Source: Phoronis australis | Lineage: Eukaryota > Phoronida > Phoronidae | Length of the DNA: 64,000 bases | Assembly: GCA_002633005.1 (NCBI GenBank) | Contig: NMRA01000007.1 | Coordinates: 1,198,811 to 1,262,810, forward strand | Direction of reading: 5' to 3' | In this document: positions 35,701 to 39,600 of the stretch, piece by piece | Layout of the letters: every line of letters begins with the position of its first letter | Position numbering within the stretch: the stretch's first letter is position 1 | Program-made: the position numbers and the translations under genes | Notes under the pieces: model-generated | Databases searched by the model: none | What the model was told of the DNA's origin: nothing | The model's input: only the letters and a program-made list of their open reading frames with translations

Positions 35701-36100
35701 ATGCTCCTAACTTAAGGACTAAGTCCCTATTTGTTTTCATTGAACTCAGGGCTCACTTTTTACTTATTTTATTAGAAAATAATGTCTTTAAATTAGTTAA
35801 AGAGGAGCTCATAGTCAAGATGAAATGATAGAAAAAGATTATTCTGTGAGTAAACAAAGATGCAAATAGGTAAAAGATTTAGGGAACTTCGTTGAGTCCC
35901 TGTTTGAGACTGTTTCATGCAACCTAGCACTGAACCCTTTCTACCATTTGAGAGATATCATTGAAAATGAGAAAATGTTTTGTGTTTTGTGCGTTTTTCT
36001 GTTAGCTGGTTGAGTCAGTACAATAAGTGAATATTTTGGAAATGGAATTGTGTTATTTTCAATGTTTATTTTCAGAATTGAAGAAGATGTCAAGAAGTAA
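2711..36100 (+). CDS. PRUNE2: Prune homolog 2-like protein (DHH/DHHA2 phosphoesterase fused to BCH domain), whole gene
   Basis: This is a multi-exon gene. The long form joins 2711-2746, 12220-12324, 15738-16018, 18291-18400, 19366-19521, 20201-20295, 20521-20679, 21790-22110, 22366-22372 (inferred microexon), 22625-25314, 25846-25933, 26625-26837, 28250-28511, 30869-31000, 31670-31756, 32610-32708 and 36076-36100. These add up to 4866 nt, or 1621 aa, with every phase consistent. Residues about 20-190 form the DHH phosphoesterase: NEACDLDS (N27, D31, D33), LVDHN (D110), VIDHH (D130-H132) and LLDTIN (D183). Residues about 200-420 are DHHA2, 422-1320 are acidic, Ser-rich and probably disordered, and about 1430-1615 are a BCH/CRAL-TRIO-like domain ([28 protein letters not shown]). 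Prune proteins hydrolyse short-chain polyphosphate and cyclic nucleotides and bind nucleoside diphosphate kinase. BCH domains bind lipids and Rho-family regulators. Activity here is inferred, not shown. Confidence 0.85.
3811..4040. repeat. Dispersed palindromic MITE-like family, copy 1
   Basis: Inverted arms carry GAACTGACAGTTCGTTATT (near 3894) and AAACTGTCAGTTATTTCG (near 3990), flanked by a 'GATTTCTGG / CAGAAATCACC'-type outer arm. Related copies lie at about 19690-19950, 21225-21400, 32245-32500, 42500-42885 and 52535-52760. There is no coding capacity, as expected for a non-autonomous foldback element. Confidence 0.6.
5510..5765 (+). promoter_or_regulatory. GC-rich patch with CRE and TATA-like motif inside intron 1
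   Basis: In otherwise AT-rich sequence, 5510-5720 is GC-rich. It is followed by a perfect CRE palindrome TGACGTCA (5710-5717) and a TATATAA box (5758-5764). The spacing would suit an alternative promoter starting near 5790. No downstream coding exon with an in-frame ATG could be identified, so this is only a candidate. Confidence 0.25.
6428..6535. repeat. Dispersed GATCCAGG...CCGCCA element, copy 1
   Basis: The copy starts near CAGGGGCAGATCCAGGATTTT and ends near CCCTCGAAATCCGCCACGG. These terminal blocks recur at about 37245-37385 and 44385-44630. It has a C/G-tract-rich middle and no coding capacity. Confidence 0.5.
10385..10890. repeat. Inverted-repeat block with GGACGCCC-like motifs
   Basis: The left part (GCAGGCCTTTATGCAG, GGACACCC, GGACGCCC) and the right part (GGACACCC, GGATAAAGGCCTGG) are inversely related. 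The arms are diverged. No gene-like reading frame was recognised. Confidence 0.35.
12220..12324 (+). CDS. PRUNE2: prune gene exon 2 (DHH motif I)
   Basis: This 105-nt exon is phase 0 at both ends (TTTTCAG acceptor, GTAGGT donor). It encodes the first DHH beta strand and metal motif, [15 protein letters not shown], followed by the helix ending YAYYLSQ. The NxxxDLDS arrangement is the classical motif I of the DHH superfamily. Confidence 0.95.
14262..14352. repeat. Short hairpin element, copy 1 of 3
   Basis: The arms TTTGAGAACCAGTTT and AAACTGGTTCTCAAA enclose a roughly 25-nt loop containing CCGTTATTTAGTGG. It is flanked on the left by ATAGTCAGATGTAA. Related copies lie at about 28700-28785 and 36198-36295, where the element is in the opposite orientation. 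Confidence 0.6.
15303..15441. repeat. Inverted-repeat (foldback) element in intron 2
   Basis: The left arm contains AAGAATTATTAATAGTC and GCCATATG. The right arm contains CATATGGC and GACTAATAATTCTTAT. The arms are about 40 nt and the centre about 60 nt. No coding content was seen. Confidence 0.6.
15738..16018 (+). CDS. PRUNE2: prune gene exon 3 (DHH motifs II and III)
   Basis: This 281-nt exon enters in phase 0 and leaves in phase 2 (TTTTTCTAG acceptor, GTGAGT donor). It encodes [26 protein letters not shown], motif II LVDHNML (D110) and motif [13 protein letters not shown] (D130-H131-H132). Vertebrate PRUNE1 has DHR at motif III, whereas this protein has the ancestral DHH. Confidence 0.95.
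16863..17032. repeat. 34-bp x 5 perfect tandem repeat with E-box
   Basis: Five uninterrupted, identical copies of a 34-bp unit beginning CACGTGAAAACGTTATAC. Each unit starts with the palindromic E-box CACGTG. Lack of divergence between copies implies recent expansion. Confidence 0.95.
17920..18275. repeat. Degenerate 75-bp tandem repeat next to an acceptor site
   Basis: Blocks containing CAGTCTGTGGAC and CAAATTNTAGCTGTTG-like sequence recur at about 75-bp spacing (18021, 18096, 18171), with more diverged copies on each side. The last copy ends within 20 nt of the exon 4 acceptor at 18290. Confidence 0.7.
18291..18400 (+). CDS. PRUNE2: prune gene exon 4
   Basis: This 110-nt exon enters in phase 2 and leaves in phase 1 (TTTTACAG acceptor, GTGAGT donor). 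It encodes [18 protein letters not shown] and the helix ending [19 protein letters not shown] is the matching, highly conserved block of prune proteins. Confidence 0.95.
18401..19365 (+). other. Intron 4 of the prune gene
   Basis: AT-rich, apparently unique sequence, with no exon or clear repeat boundary recognised. Confidence 0.4.
19366..19521 (+). CDS. PRUNE2: prune gene exon 5 (DHH motif IV; GC donor)
   Basis: This 156-nt exon is phase 1 at both ends. It encodes [16 protein letters not shown] with the motif IV aspartate (D183), then [13 protein letters not shown]-like helix sequence and [10 protein letters not shown]. The only donor that keeps the conserved frame is CAG|GCACGT at 19522, a GC-AG intron. 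A GT donor four bases further right would put a stop codon into the next exon. Confidence 0.9.
19522..20200 (+). other. Intron 5 of the prune gene (GC-AG), with MITE-like copy
   Basis: The intron has a GC donor and a TTTTTCAG acceptor. Much of it (about 19690-19950) is a copy of the palindromic MITE-like family, with AACTGACAATTTGTTATTG and its inverse. Confidence 0.7.
20201..20295 (+). CDS. PRUNE2: prune gene exon 6
   Basis: This 95-nt exon enters in phase 1 and leaves in phase 0 (GTGAGA donor). It encodes [18 protein letters not shown] and [12 protein letters not shown]. It corresponds to the start of the DHHA2 domain, where the human paralogs read VAISAIYMDLE or VAISTVSMNLE. Confidence 0.93.
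20521..20679 (+). CDS. PRUNE2: prune gene exon 7 (DHHA2)
   Basis: This 159-nt exon is phase 0 at both ends (AAATTTAG acceptor, GTGAGT donor). It encodes [16 protein letters not shown], the strand [11 protein letters not shown] and [14 protein letters not shown]. The pattern matches the DHHA2 core of prune proteins (YDVLVAMTIFF...). Confidence 0.92.
20680..21789 (+). other. Intron 7 of the prune gene with palindrome and MITE copy
   Basis: The intron holds a 133-bp-arm palindrome (20909-21191) and a diverged copy of the palindromic MITE-like family (about 21225-21400). The remainder shows no features. Confidence 0.7.
20909..21191. mobile_element. Long palindromic foldback element (133-bp arms, 17-nt loop)
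   Basis: The arms 20909-21041 and 21059-21191 are inverse complements with only a few mismatches or small gaps. Matching blocks include GATGTTATTATTATTTTGGC and TAGCCAGAATAATAATAACA-like sequence. In the pre-mRNA this would form a very long hairpin between exons 7 and 8. It has no coding capacity. Confidence 0.85.
21790..22176 (+). CDS. PRUNE2: prune gene exon 8, with alternative terminal form
   Basis: The exon enters in phase 0 at TTTCCCAG and encodes the rest of DHHA2 ([31 protein letters not shown]). It can end at CAG|GTTACT (22110, phase 0) for the long form, or read on through [20 protein letters not shown] to a TAA stop at 22174-22176. A poly(A) signal AATAAA follows at 22204-22209. 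The read-through product would be 442 aa, close to the 453 aa of human PRUNE1, so a prune1-like short isoform is likely. Confidence 0.8.
   Translation, partial: VVDVLMASDKPPLDLMPVSCKLDKCDVFVQGTVTASRKHILPILKDFLSKQDAMFANRHGLPTVSDYIGLQSHRSIDGLMEKCSRLLCVSTEDVASRSSVMDATTSQVTVKRSMVKSKSVMGKKFLFE
22204..22209 (+). terminator. Candidate internal poly(A) signal (short prune isoform)
   Basis: A canonical AATAAA lies 28 nt after the read-through stop of exon 8. It would end a short transcript that codes for the phosphoesterase without the BCH domain. Confidence 0.5.
22366..22372 (+). CDS. PRUNE2: Inferred 7-nt microexon of the prune gene (long form)
   Basis: The seven bases TTCCTTG lie between a good acceptor (TTTGCTTTAACAG) and a good donor (GTAAAT). 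Placed between exon 8 (CAG|, phase 0) and exon 9 (phase 1) they repair the frame and give FLDNPPDF, matching FIENPPDL in vertebrate PRUNE2 as recalled. Without it, no strong phase-compatible donor exists in exon 8. An alternative 26-nt exon at 22431-22456 has fine splice sites but needs a weak exon 8 donor. Confidence 0.55.
22625..25314 (+). CDS. PRUNE2: prune gene exon 9, giant acidic exon
   Basis: This 2690-nt exon enters in phase 1 (TGTATTTTAG acceptor) and leaves in phase 0 (AAG|GTTAGC). It starts [20 protein letters not shown]. Most of it is rich in Ser, Asp, Glu and Val, lacks predicted hydrophobic structure and carries many S/T-D/E sites. [19 protein letters not shown] and DPFSS-like clusters suggest adaptor- or endocytosis-type short motifs (DPF). 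Three tandem modules of a [YF]P-x-TP-x-[NS]S-[FY] motif, the first two followed by SFxNSEMVQ, lie at 23544-24060. Such a giant exon is also the hallmark of vertebrate PRUNE2. Confidence 0.92.
23544..24060 (+). repeat. Three tandem protein modules within exon 9
   Basis: Copy 1 (about 23544-23670) reads [11 protein letters not shown] then [17 protein letters not shown]. Copy 2 (about 23761-23880) reads [10 protein letters not shown] then [17 protein letters not shown]. Copy 3 (about 23911-24060) reads [10 protein letters not shown] then [15 protein letters not shown]. They resemble the single PPTPMNSLV plus AEAVFEKCSQ block near the C terminus of vertebrate PRUNE1. Confidence 0.8.
25315..25845 (+). 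other. Intron after the giant exon, with SINE-like copy
   Basis: The first part (25345-25495) is a tRNA-like SINE fragment in minus orientation. The rest is AT-rich and unremarkable. The acceptor is TATATTTCAG. Confidence 0.6.
25345..25495 (-). mobile_element. tRNA-derived SINE-like copy 1
   Basis: On the minus strand the head reads GATGGCTCAGTGGACTAGAGC, a good RNA polymerase III A box, and then GGTCCCGGGCTTAAG, a degenerate B box. The body then contains CAGACTTATATGCACG and GGTGTGCTGACCAGAC. The same head and body recur at 61139-61310. Confidence 0.6.
25846..25933 (+). CDS. PRUNE2: prune gene exon 10
   Basis: This 88-nt exon enters in phase 0 and leaves in phase 1 (GTTAGT donor). It encodes [20 protein letters not shown] then ILSEDDDKV, an acidic linker before the BCH region. 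Confidence 0.85.
25934..26624 (+). other. prune gene intron with 19-bp tandem repeat
   Basis: The only notable structure is a 19-bp repeat at about 26256-26325 (see that entry). The acceptor is TTGATCCAG. Confidence 0.5.
26256..26325. repeat. 19-bp tandem repeat (GAAGTCGTGAAATTTTTCA)
   Basis: Three full tandem copies and one partial copy of GAAGTCGTGAAATTTTTCA, nearly identical. Confidence 0.9.
26625..26837 (+). CDS. PRUNE2: prune gene exon 11
   Basis: This 213-nt exon is phase 1 at both ends (GTGATT donor). It encodes a [12 protein letters not shown] segment followed by [16 protein letters not shown]. Vertebrate PRUNE2 has a similar KLTAPNINLSLD...NVDELDTPDEAD stretch just before its BCH domain, which anchors the alignment. 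Confidence 0.88.
26838..28249 (+). other. prune gene intron before the BCH exons
   Basis: AT-rich sequence with a small palindrome (AACCAACCC / GGGTTGG near 27182-27208). No exon or mobile element recognised. Confidence 0.4.
28250..28511 (+). CDS. PRUNE2: prune gene exon 12 (BCH domain start)
   Basis: This 262-nt exon enters in phase 1 and leaves in phase 2 (GTGAGT donor). It encodes [48 protein letters not shown] and [20 protein letters not shown]. This is the signature N-terminal part of the BNIP2/PRUNE2 BCH domain. Confidence 0.95.
28536..28637. repeat. 17-bp x 6 tandem repeat next to a donor site
   Basis: Six copies of GGGTGCTCTCACTGCCT, with one substitution in copy 5 (GTGTGCTC). It starts 25 nt after the exon 12 boundary. 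Confidence 0.95.
28700..28785. repeat. Short hairpin element, copy 2 of 3
   Basis: Contains CATTTTGAAAAACAGTTTTC and GCTTCTCAAATG arms and ends ATATCTGACTATTG. It is related to the copies at 14262-14352 and 36198-36295. Confidence 0.5.
29515..30723. repeat. 605-bp direct duplication joined by a single N
   Basis: 29515-30118 and 30120-30723 are nearly identical (offset 605), differing at only about two positions that I noticed (ACATTTTAATGG versus ACATTTAAATGG, and ATAGAAAAG versus ATAGAGAAG). The unresolved base at 30119 lies exactly at the join. This looks like two haplotype copies laid end to end by the assembler. Confidence 0.9.
30869..31000 (+). CDS. PRUNE2: prune gene exon 13 (BCH domain; GC donor)
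   Basis: This 132-nt exon is phase 2 at both ends. It encodes [20 protein letters not shown] and [16 protein letters not shown], then CYQCIDRR. The conserved frame requires the donor AG|GCGAGT at 31001, a second GC-AG intron. Using the nearby GTGTTA would shift out of the BCH frame. Confidence 0.93.
31001..31669 (+). other. prune gene intron (GC-AG) with hairpin repeat
   Basis: Contains an inverted repeat at about 31408-31568 (arms GCTATGAGCTGAGCTGCCTG and its diverged inverse). The acceptor is CTTCTTAATAG. Confidence 0.6.
31408..31568. repeat. Imperfect inverted repeat (about 50-bp arms)
   Basis: The left arm (CAGCTATGAGCTGAGC...) pairs with the right arm (...GCTGAGCTCATAACTAT). A centre of about 60 nt separates them. 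This is MITE-like. Confidence 0.5.
31670..31756 (+). CDS. PRUNE2: prune gene exon 14 (BCH domain)
   Basis: This 87-nt exon is phase 2 at both ends (AG|GTTTGA donor). It encodes [18 protein letters not shown] then [10 protein letters not shown]. The corresponding vertebrate block is LRKNLKSFIIVHPSWFIR, so identity is clear. Confidence 0.95.
31757..32609 (+). other. prune gene intron with MITE-like copy
   Basis: About 32245-32500 is a copy of the palindromic MITE-like family (CCTTACTCATAGGAGTGATT ... TCCAGAAATCAACTCCAATG and an inverse end). It also carries a short tandem duplication of a GAGCCCATGCTCA block near 32331-32372. Confidence 0.6.
32610..32708 (+). CDS. PRUNE2: prune gene exon 15 (BCH domain end)
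   Basis: This 99-nt exon is phase 2 at both ends (GTAAGT donor). It encodes [20 protein letters not shown] then [12 protein letters not shown]. It is the last beta-alpha unit of the CRAL-TRIO-like fold. Confidence 0.93.
34670..34790. repeat. Degenerate short tandem repeat (TTTTCTCATGAAC-like)
   Basis: About five imperfect copies of a 22-28-bp unit with the core CATTCTTTTCT and a following ATGAAC or TAAACA. Confidence 0.5.
35500..35926. mobile_element. Inverted-repeat element (about 50-bp TIRs)
   Basis: The left end contains GCATGAAACAGTCCCAAATA and GACTAAGTTCCCTAAATC. The right end has the inverse, GATTTAGGGAACTTCG and GAGACTGTTTCATGC. It is a 427-bp non-coding MITE-like element. Confidence 0.8.
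36076..36100 (+). CDS. PRUNE2: prune gene last coding exon
   Basis: The acceptor TTTTCAG is followed by 25 nt that complete an Arg codon and code IEEDVKK, then TAA (36098-36100). The protein therefore ends soon after the BCH domain, without the longer tail seen in vertebrate PRUNE2. Confidence 0.8.
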
Positions 36101-36197
36101 TAGATATCTCGTCTCTGGCTGGCTGCTGTATTCAAGAGGCCTCTCTGTTATTAATTGCTGATAATGTATGATAAAACAAATGGCAATTGTTTGATAT

Positions 36198-36295
36198 AAT
36201 GTGCTGGCATTTTGAGAATCAGTTTTCTCCACTGAATAATGGGTATCAAACTGGTTCTCAAAATGCAGGCCCGTTTCATCTGACTATTGCCAAAC
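36198..36295. repeat. Short hairpin element, copy 3 of 3
   Basis: The arms CATTTTGAGAATCAGTTTTC and AAACTGGTTCTCAAAATG surround a short loop containing CCACTGAATAATGGG. It ends CATCTGACTATTG like the other copies. Confidence 0.65.
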
Positions 36296-37244
36296 AAACA
36301 CCCATGGTTCACTATTTCTGCTCAGCACTGGGGAGATGGGCTTACTAATAGCACTTTGATGAGAATGTTTTGCTGAAAATGATGATATTTTAGAACAGAA
36401 TGCCACATTTTATGATTAAAGACAGACTTTAAGTTGCTTATTGTGAAAACACCAAATTCAGCCATTCTTTTAGAGTATTAGGCTTGGTAAAATGACATAG
36501 TCTCTGCTTAAAGAAGAATATGATACGCATATTGTAAAGAGATTTAACTGAATTGGCCTGTTGTAGGCTATTGTCATTTATCCTTCTGAAATGTAAGAAA
36601 CAGTTCTTAAGTGGCCACTATGAACTTTTAAAGCGAGCTTGTCTGTTTTATTAAGTGAGCTGTGGCCTATATCTTTGGTCATGATCATGTGGAAATTTAC
36701 TTCTTTCTGTGGTTTGAACTGGAATGCATTTTATGATATGTCTCTTCCTTGTACTGATGTGATACAAAGTGATATAAGGGATATGTACTGGTCTACTGAT
36801 ATTATGTTTTATATCAAATTCAACATCGGTATACAGGTTATGATATGGGGAGTGACATCAAAATTAAATTTGTTATAAACATATGCAGTGTTAATGATAA
36901 ATTATTTGAATTTGTAAGTTATTTCTTAATGAGGGTGCTTTGCTCAAGTACATTTTATCCAAGCAGTGCTTGAACGAGTAACACTCGCATTTTCTGTTGA
37001 GATTAAAGGCTTGAATTAAGATATGTTTGTGTGTGTGTGATACTTGTGACTAACTGCATACATTGCCCATGCATGTCAAGGGATGTTATGGTTCTCTTTT
37101 CTGGATTGGCCGGATCACAAATATTTCGTAGATTTGCAGATATTCATTGCCTTTATGCTGCATGTGACATTTTGTATAACATTTGAGAATATTGCTTGGA
37201 ATATCATATGGAAGACATGCTACTAACGTGGAAGACTGGTATAC

Positions 37245-37385
37245 TCGCAGATCCAGGATTTTGTTGAGGGAATCCAACTAGGGACAAACGTAGTGGCTGC
37301 TTGTGATTTCCCCATTACAAGAATATAAGTGACCGAGCAAGGGGGTCTTGACCTCCTGAACTGTCCTCTGGGTGCACATCTGCAG
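37245..37385. repeat. Dispersed GATCCAGG element, copy 2
   Basis: Starts CGCAGATCCAGGATTTTGTTG and contains GGGGGTCTTGACCTCCTGAAC. It resembles the copies at 6428-6535 and 44385-44630. Confidence 0.45.
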
Positions 37386-37562
37386 TAACATTATTTCTAA
37401 ATTGATATATATATTAAATAATGATCGGTTGTGAAATGGTTAGTTGGTTCTCATACCTAATGACAAAAGGAAAACATTTGTCTTGTGTGAATCTTTGTTT
37501 AGTAAATGCAAACTGGAAACATTCTATGTACAACTATTTAGCATGGCAAGAGCATGAAAGCG

Positions 37563-37582
37563 TTTTTTTTTTTTTTTTTTTT
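37563..37582. repeat. Poly(T) tract
   Basis: A run of about 20 T residues. Confidence 0.9.
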
Positions 37583-38223
37583 GCTTAACTCAATTTCTAA
37601 TTCCGGAGTGCTGTACGGGCCGTGTTGACGGAGATGAAACATAGGTTGTTTCATTCACGCACATTTTGAGACATTGATTTTGTGACATTGGATTCTTTTT
37701 CGTAAGTTGTTTTTTAATGTCCCACTACGCAACAGGAATTATTTGCAGTAAGATGGTCAGCCTTCAAAACAACAAATATTTTGCAATTTTTATCCAAATG
37801 AATATTAGTATAGTTTTGAACTCCACAGGCCCGATTACCACTTCTAAGCTATGTAGATAGTGGATACAAAAGTGATATAGTAAGAAATTGGGAAATTGTG
37901 CACTGTAATTGCCTAATTATGTAACGTTGGGATTTTAACAGTACTGTTGTTGTTGCTTTTGTAATATGCCAATTGTTAATTAGCAATGGATTTCCGGGTG
38001 AGGCTTTGAGGGAAATGTCTTGTGTATTCTTGTTTGAATCTGAAGATGCTGAAAATGAATTCCAATTTGGTAAAATGTGATTTGAAGTTAAAAGTAATAG
38101 TGTTGGAGGTTAATTATACGGTTTTATGGTATTAAAATGCTATTGTTGATTATTAAATATTTTACAAATTGTTCGTTAGATATTTGTAAAGGTACTTGTT
38201 ACCAATTTTGCTGCAGATACTCC

Positions 38224-38229
38224 AATAAA
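38224..38229 (+). terminator. Poly(A) signal of the prune gene (long form)
   Basis: AATAAA on the plus strand, the last one before the convergent ARMT1 gene. Cleavage would be expected within the next 10-30 nt, inside the ARMT1 3' UTR. Confidence 0.55.
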
Positions 38230-38253
38230 ACTTGTTTAAAGACCACAAAATGT

Positions 38254-38259
38254 TTTATT
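38254..38259 (-). terminator. Poly(A) signal of ARMT1
   Basis: TTTATT on the plus strand is AATAAA on the minus strand, about 580 nt beyond the ARMT1 stop codon. Cleavage downstream of it would fall near 38225-38245, overlapping the prune poly(A) site. Confidence 0.5.
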
Positions 38260-38835
38260 TCTCCCAGTTTCTCAGCCTGAATTCTTAGAGCAATTCAGAT
38301 GTTTACAAATACATTGATGTAACATCCACACGATTGCGACTGTGTCTGGTCAGAGAATTTCAGTTGACCATCATATTTATGGACCAAAAACAATTTAGAA
38401 GCACTAACATTCCAAACCAATATACTCCAGAGCCCGTGACTACACCAAATTGTATCCCAGACTTAACTACAAAATCGACCAAGACAAAGATTACTTTGTG
38501 CTGAGCAATTGGTCAATATCTTGGGGACTCTAGGCATTTGTCATTTAATTTACTACTGTTCACTCGCACATCTCTAACAGTTTCTAATAACTTCTCTCGA
38601 CAAAATCCAAAGGTTTTGAGAAAGTCACTACCCAAGCAGTAGCCCTCGTGTTCTTTAATAGACTCCGGCTCAATATTGATGACTACTACTTGTACCAACC
38701 AGTAGAAACAAATGTTCCAGAATTCACTCGAGTTCTTTGTTGTAACGGGAGGTTAAAAGGATTTTGTCATAATCGAAGTATCACAGTAGTATCACACCTG
38801 AGAACTTATAACTGAAAACCCCAAATATGTCTAAA
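38260..38835 (-). other. Probable ARMT1 3' UTR
   Basis: Lies between the ARMT1 stop codon and the minus-strand AATAAA. No other feature was recognised. The UTR assignment is by position only. Confidence 0.45.
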
Positions 38836-39600
38836 TTAATCCCGCCTTCCACAAAACTGAATAACACCGTATTTGCCAGAAATCATCCAATCGGCATCTT
38901 GCTCTTCAGTCGCTTTATCTTGTCCAGGTTCAAGACCCACTACAACGTCTGCTTTTAATGTTCGGAATGAACAGACGGGTGCCGGATGGAAACCCTGCAG
39001 TGCCACCTCATATGACGTAGTGTGATCCCACATGCGATCTGCCACCAGTTTACGGTAGTTTAAGTCGCCCTTGAAATATACAAGGTCAGATTTAGCCAAT
39101 TCGTTGTACAAATCTGGTGCATACATCTTCATTTGACTGTAGTCTAAAGGTGAAGTCCAGAATAAATGCTCCGAAGACCTCAGTGACCCCGATTCGAATC
39201 GCTCACTCCATTTTTGTCCAAGTTTCGACATATAAATACTATTGGATGCCAGGAATGTCTGCAAAACCCACGTCAAGTCATGAGGGACAACATCGGAAAC
39301 AAACCAGGGCATTGCTTTAGGATGAAAGACAATCTCATTGACTAATCCGGCATCCAGTAAGAACTCGGCAAAACATAAGTCACTGATGACCTCGAATCCT
39401 GCGTTATCCAGCACAATGTCCACTCGTACATTTCCTGGTTTGTTCTGGTTGGCCGTTTTCAGGCACTCGAGGACTTGGTCTGTGTGGTTAACCAATATGA
39501 ATGGATTGAACTGATCCAACTGGTCAAGGGGGTTAACCTCATCGCTACACTGTACACCAGCCGAAATGGACAGGTCAAACTTGTTCCCCCACAAACACAG
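38836..39600 (-). CDS. ARMT1: ARMT1 exon 6 (catalytic core, stop)
   Basis: This 765-nt terminal exon enters in phase 0 at TTTGTTTCAG and encodes 254 residues. It carries LCLWGNKFDLSISAG, VDIVLDNAGFEVISDL, VNEIVFHPKAMPWFVSDV, YFKGDLNYRKLVADR and GFHPAPVCSFRTLKADV, ending SGKYGVIQFCGRRD and a stop. The Asp-Asn metal pair and the GDLNYRK loop are intact, so an active enzyme is expected. Confidence 0.96.
   Translation of the reverse strand: MCLWGNKFDLSISAGVQCSDEVNPLDQLDQFNPFILVNHTDQVLECLKTANQNKPGNVRVDIVLDNAGFEVISDLCFAEFLLDAGLVNEIVFHPKAMPWFVSDVVPHDLTWVLQTFLASNSIYMSKLGQKWSERFESGSLRSSEHLFWTSPLDYSQMKMYAPDLYNELAKSDLVYFKGDLNYRKLVADRMWDHTTSYEVALQGFHPAPVCSFRTLKADVVVGLEPGQDKATEEQDADWMISGKYGVIQFCGRRD

Larger units (their letters stand above)
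32709..36075 (+). other. Last prune intron (3.4 kb), repeat-rich
   Basis: Contains a repeat at about 34040-34220 shared with 7170-7330, a degenerate TTTTCTCATGAAC-type tandem repeat (34670-34790) and an inverted-repeat element at about 35500-35926. ORFs such as those near 34350-34790 show no recognisable motif. Confidence 0.6.
36101..38245 (+). other. Probable 3' UTR of the prune gene
   Basis: About 2.1 kb lies between the stop codon and a canonical AATAAA at 38224-38229. It holds a hairpin element (36198-36295), a GATCCAGG-type repeat (37245-37385) and a poly(T) run near 37563-37582. The UTR status is inferred from position and the poly(A) signal, not from transcript data. Confidence 0.5.
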
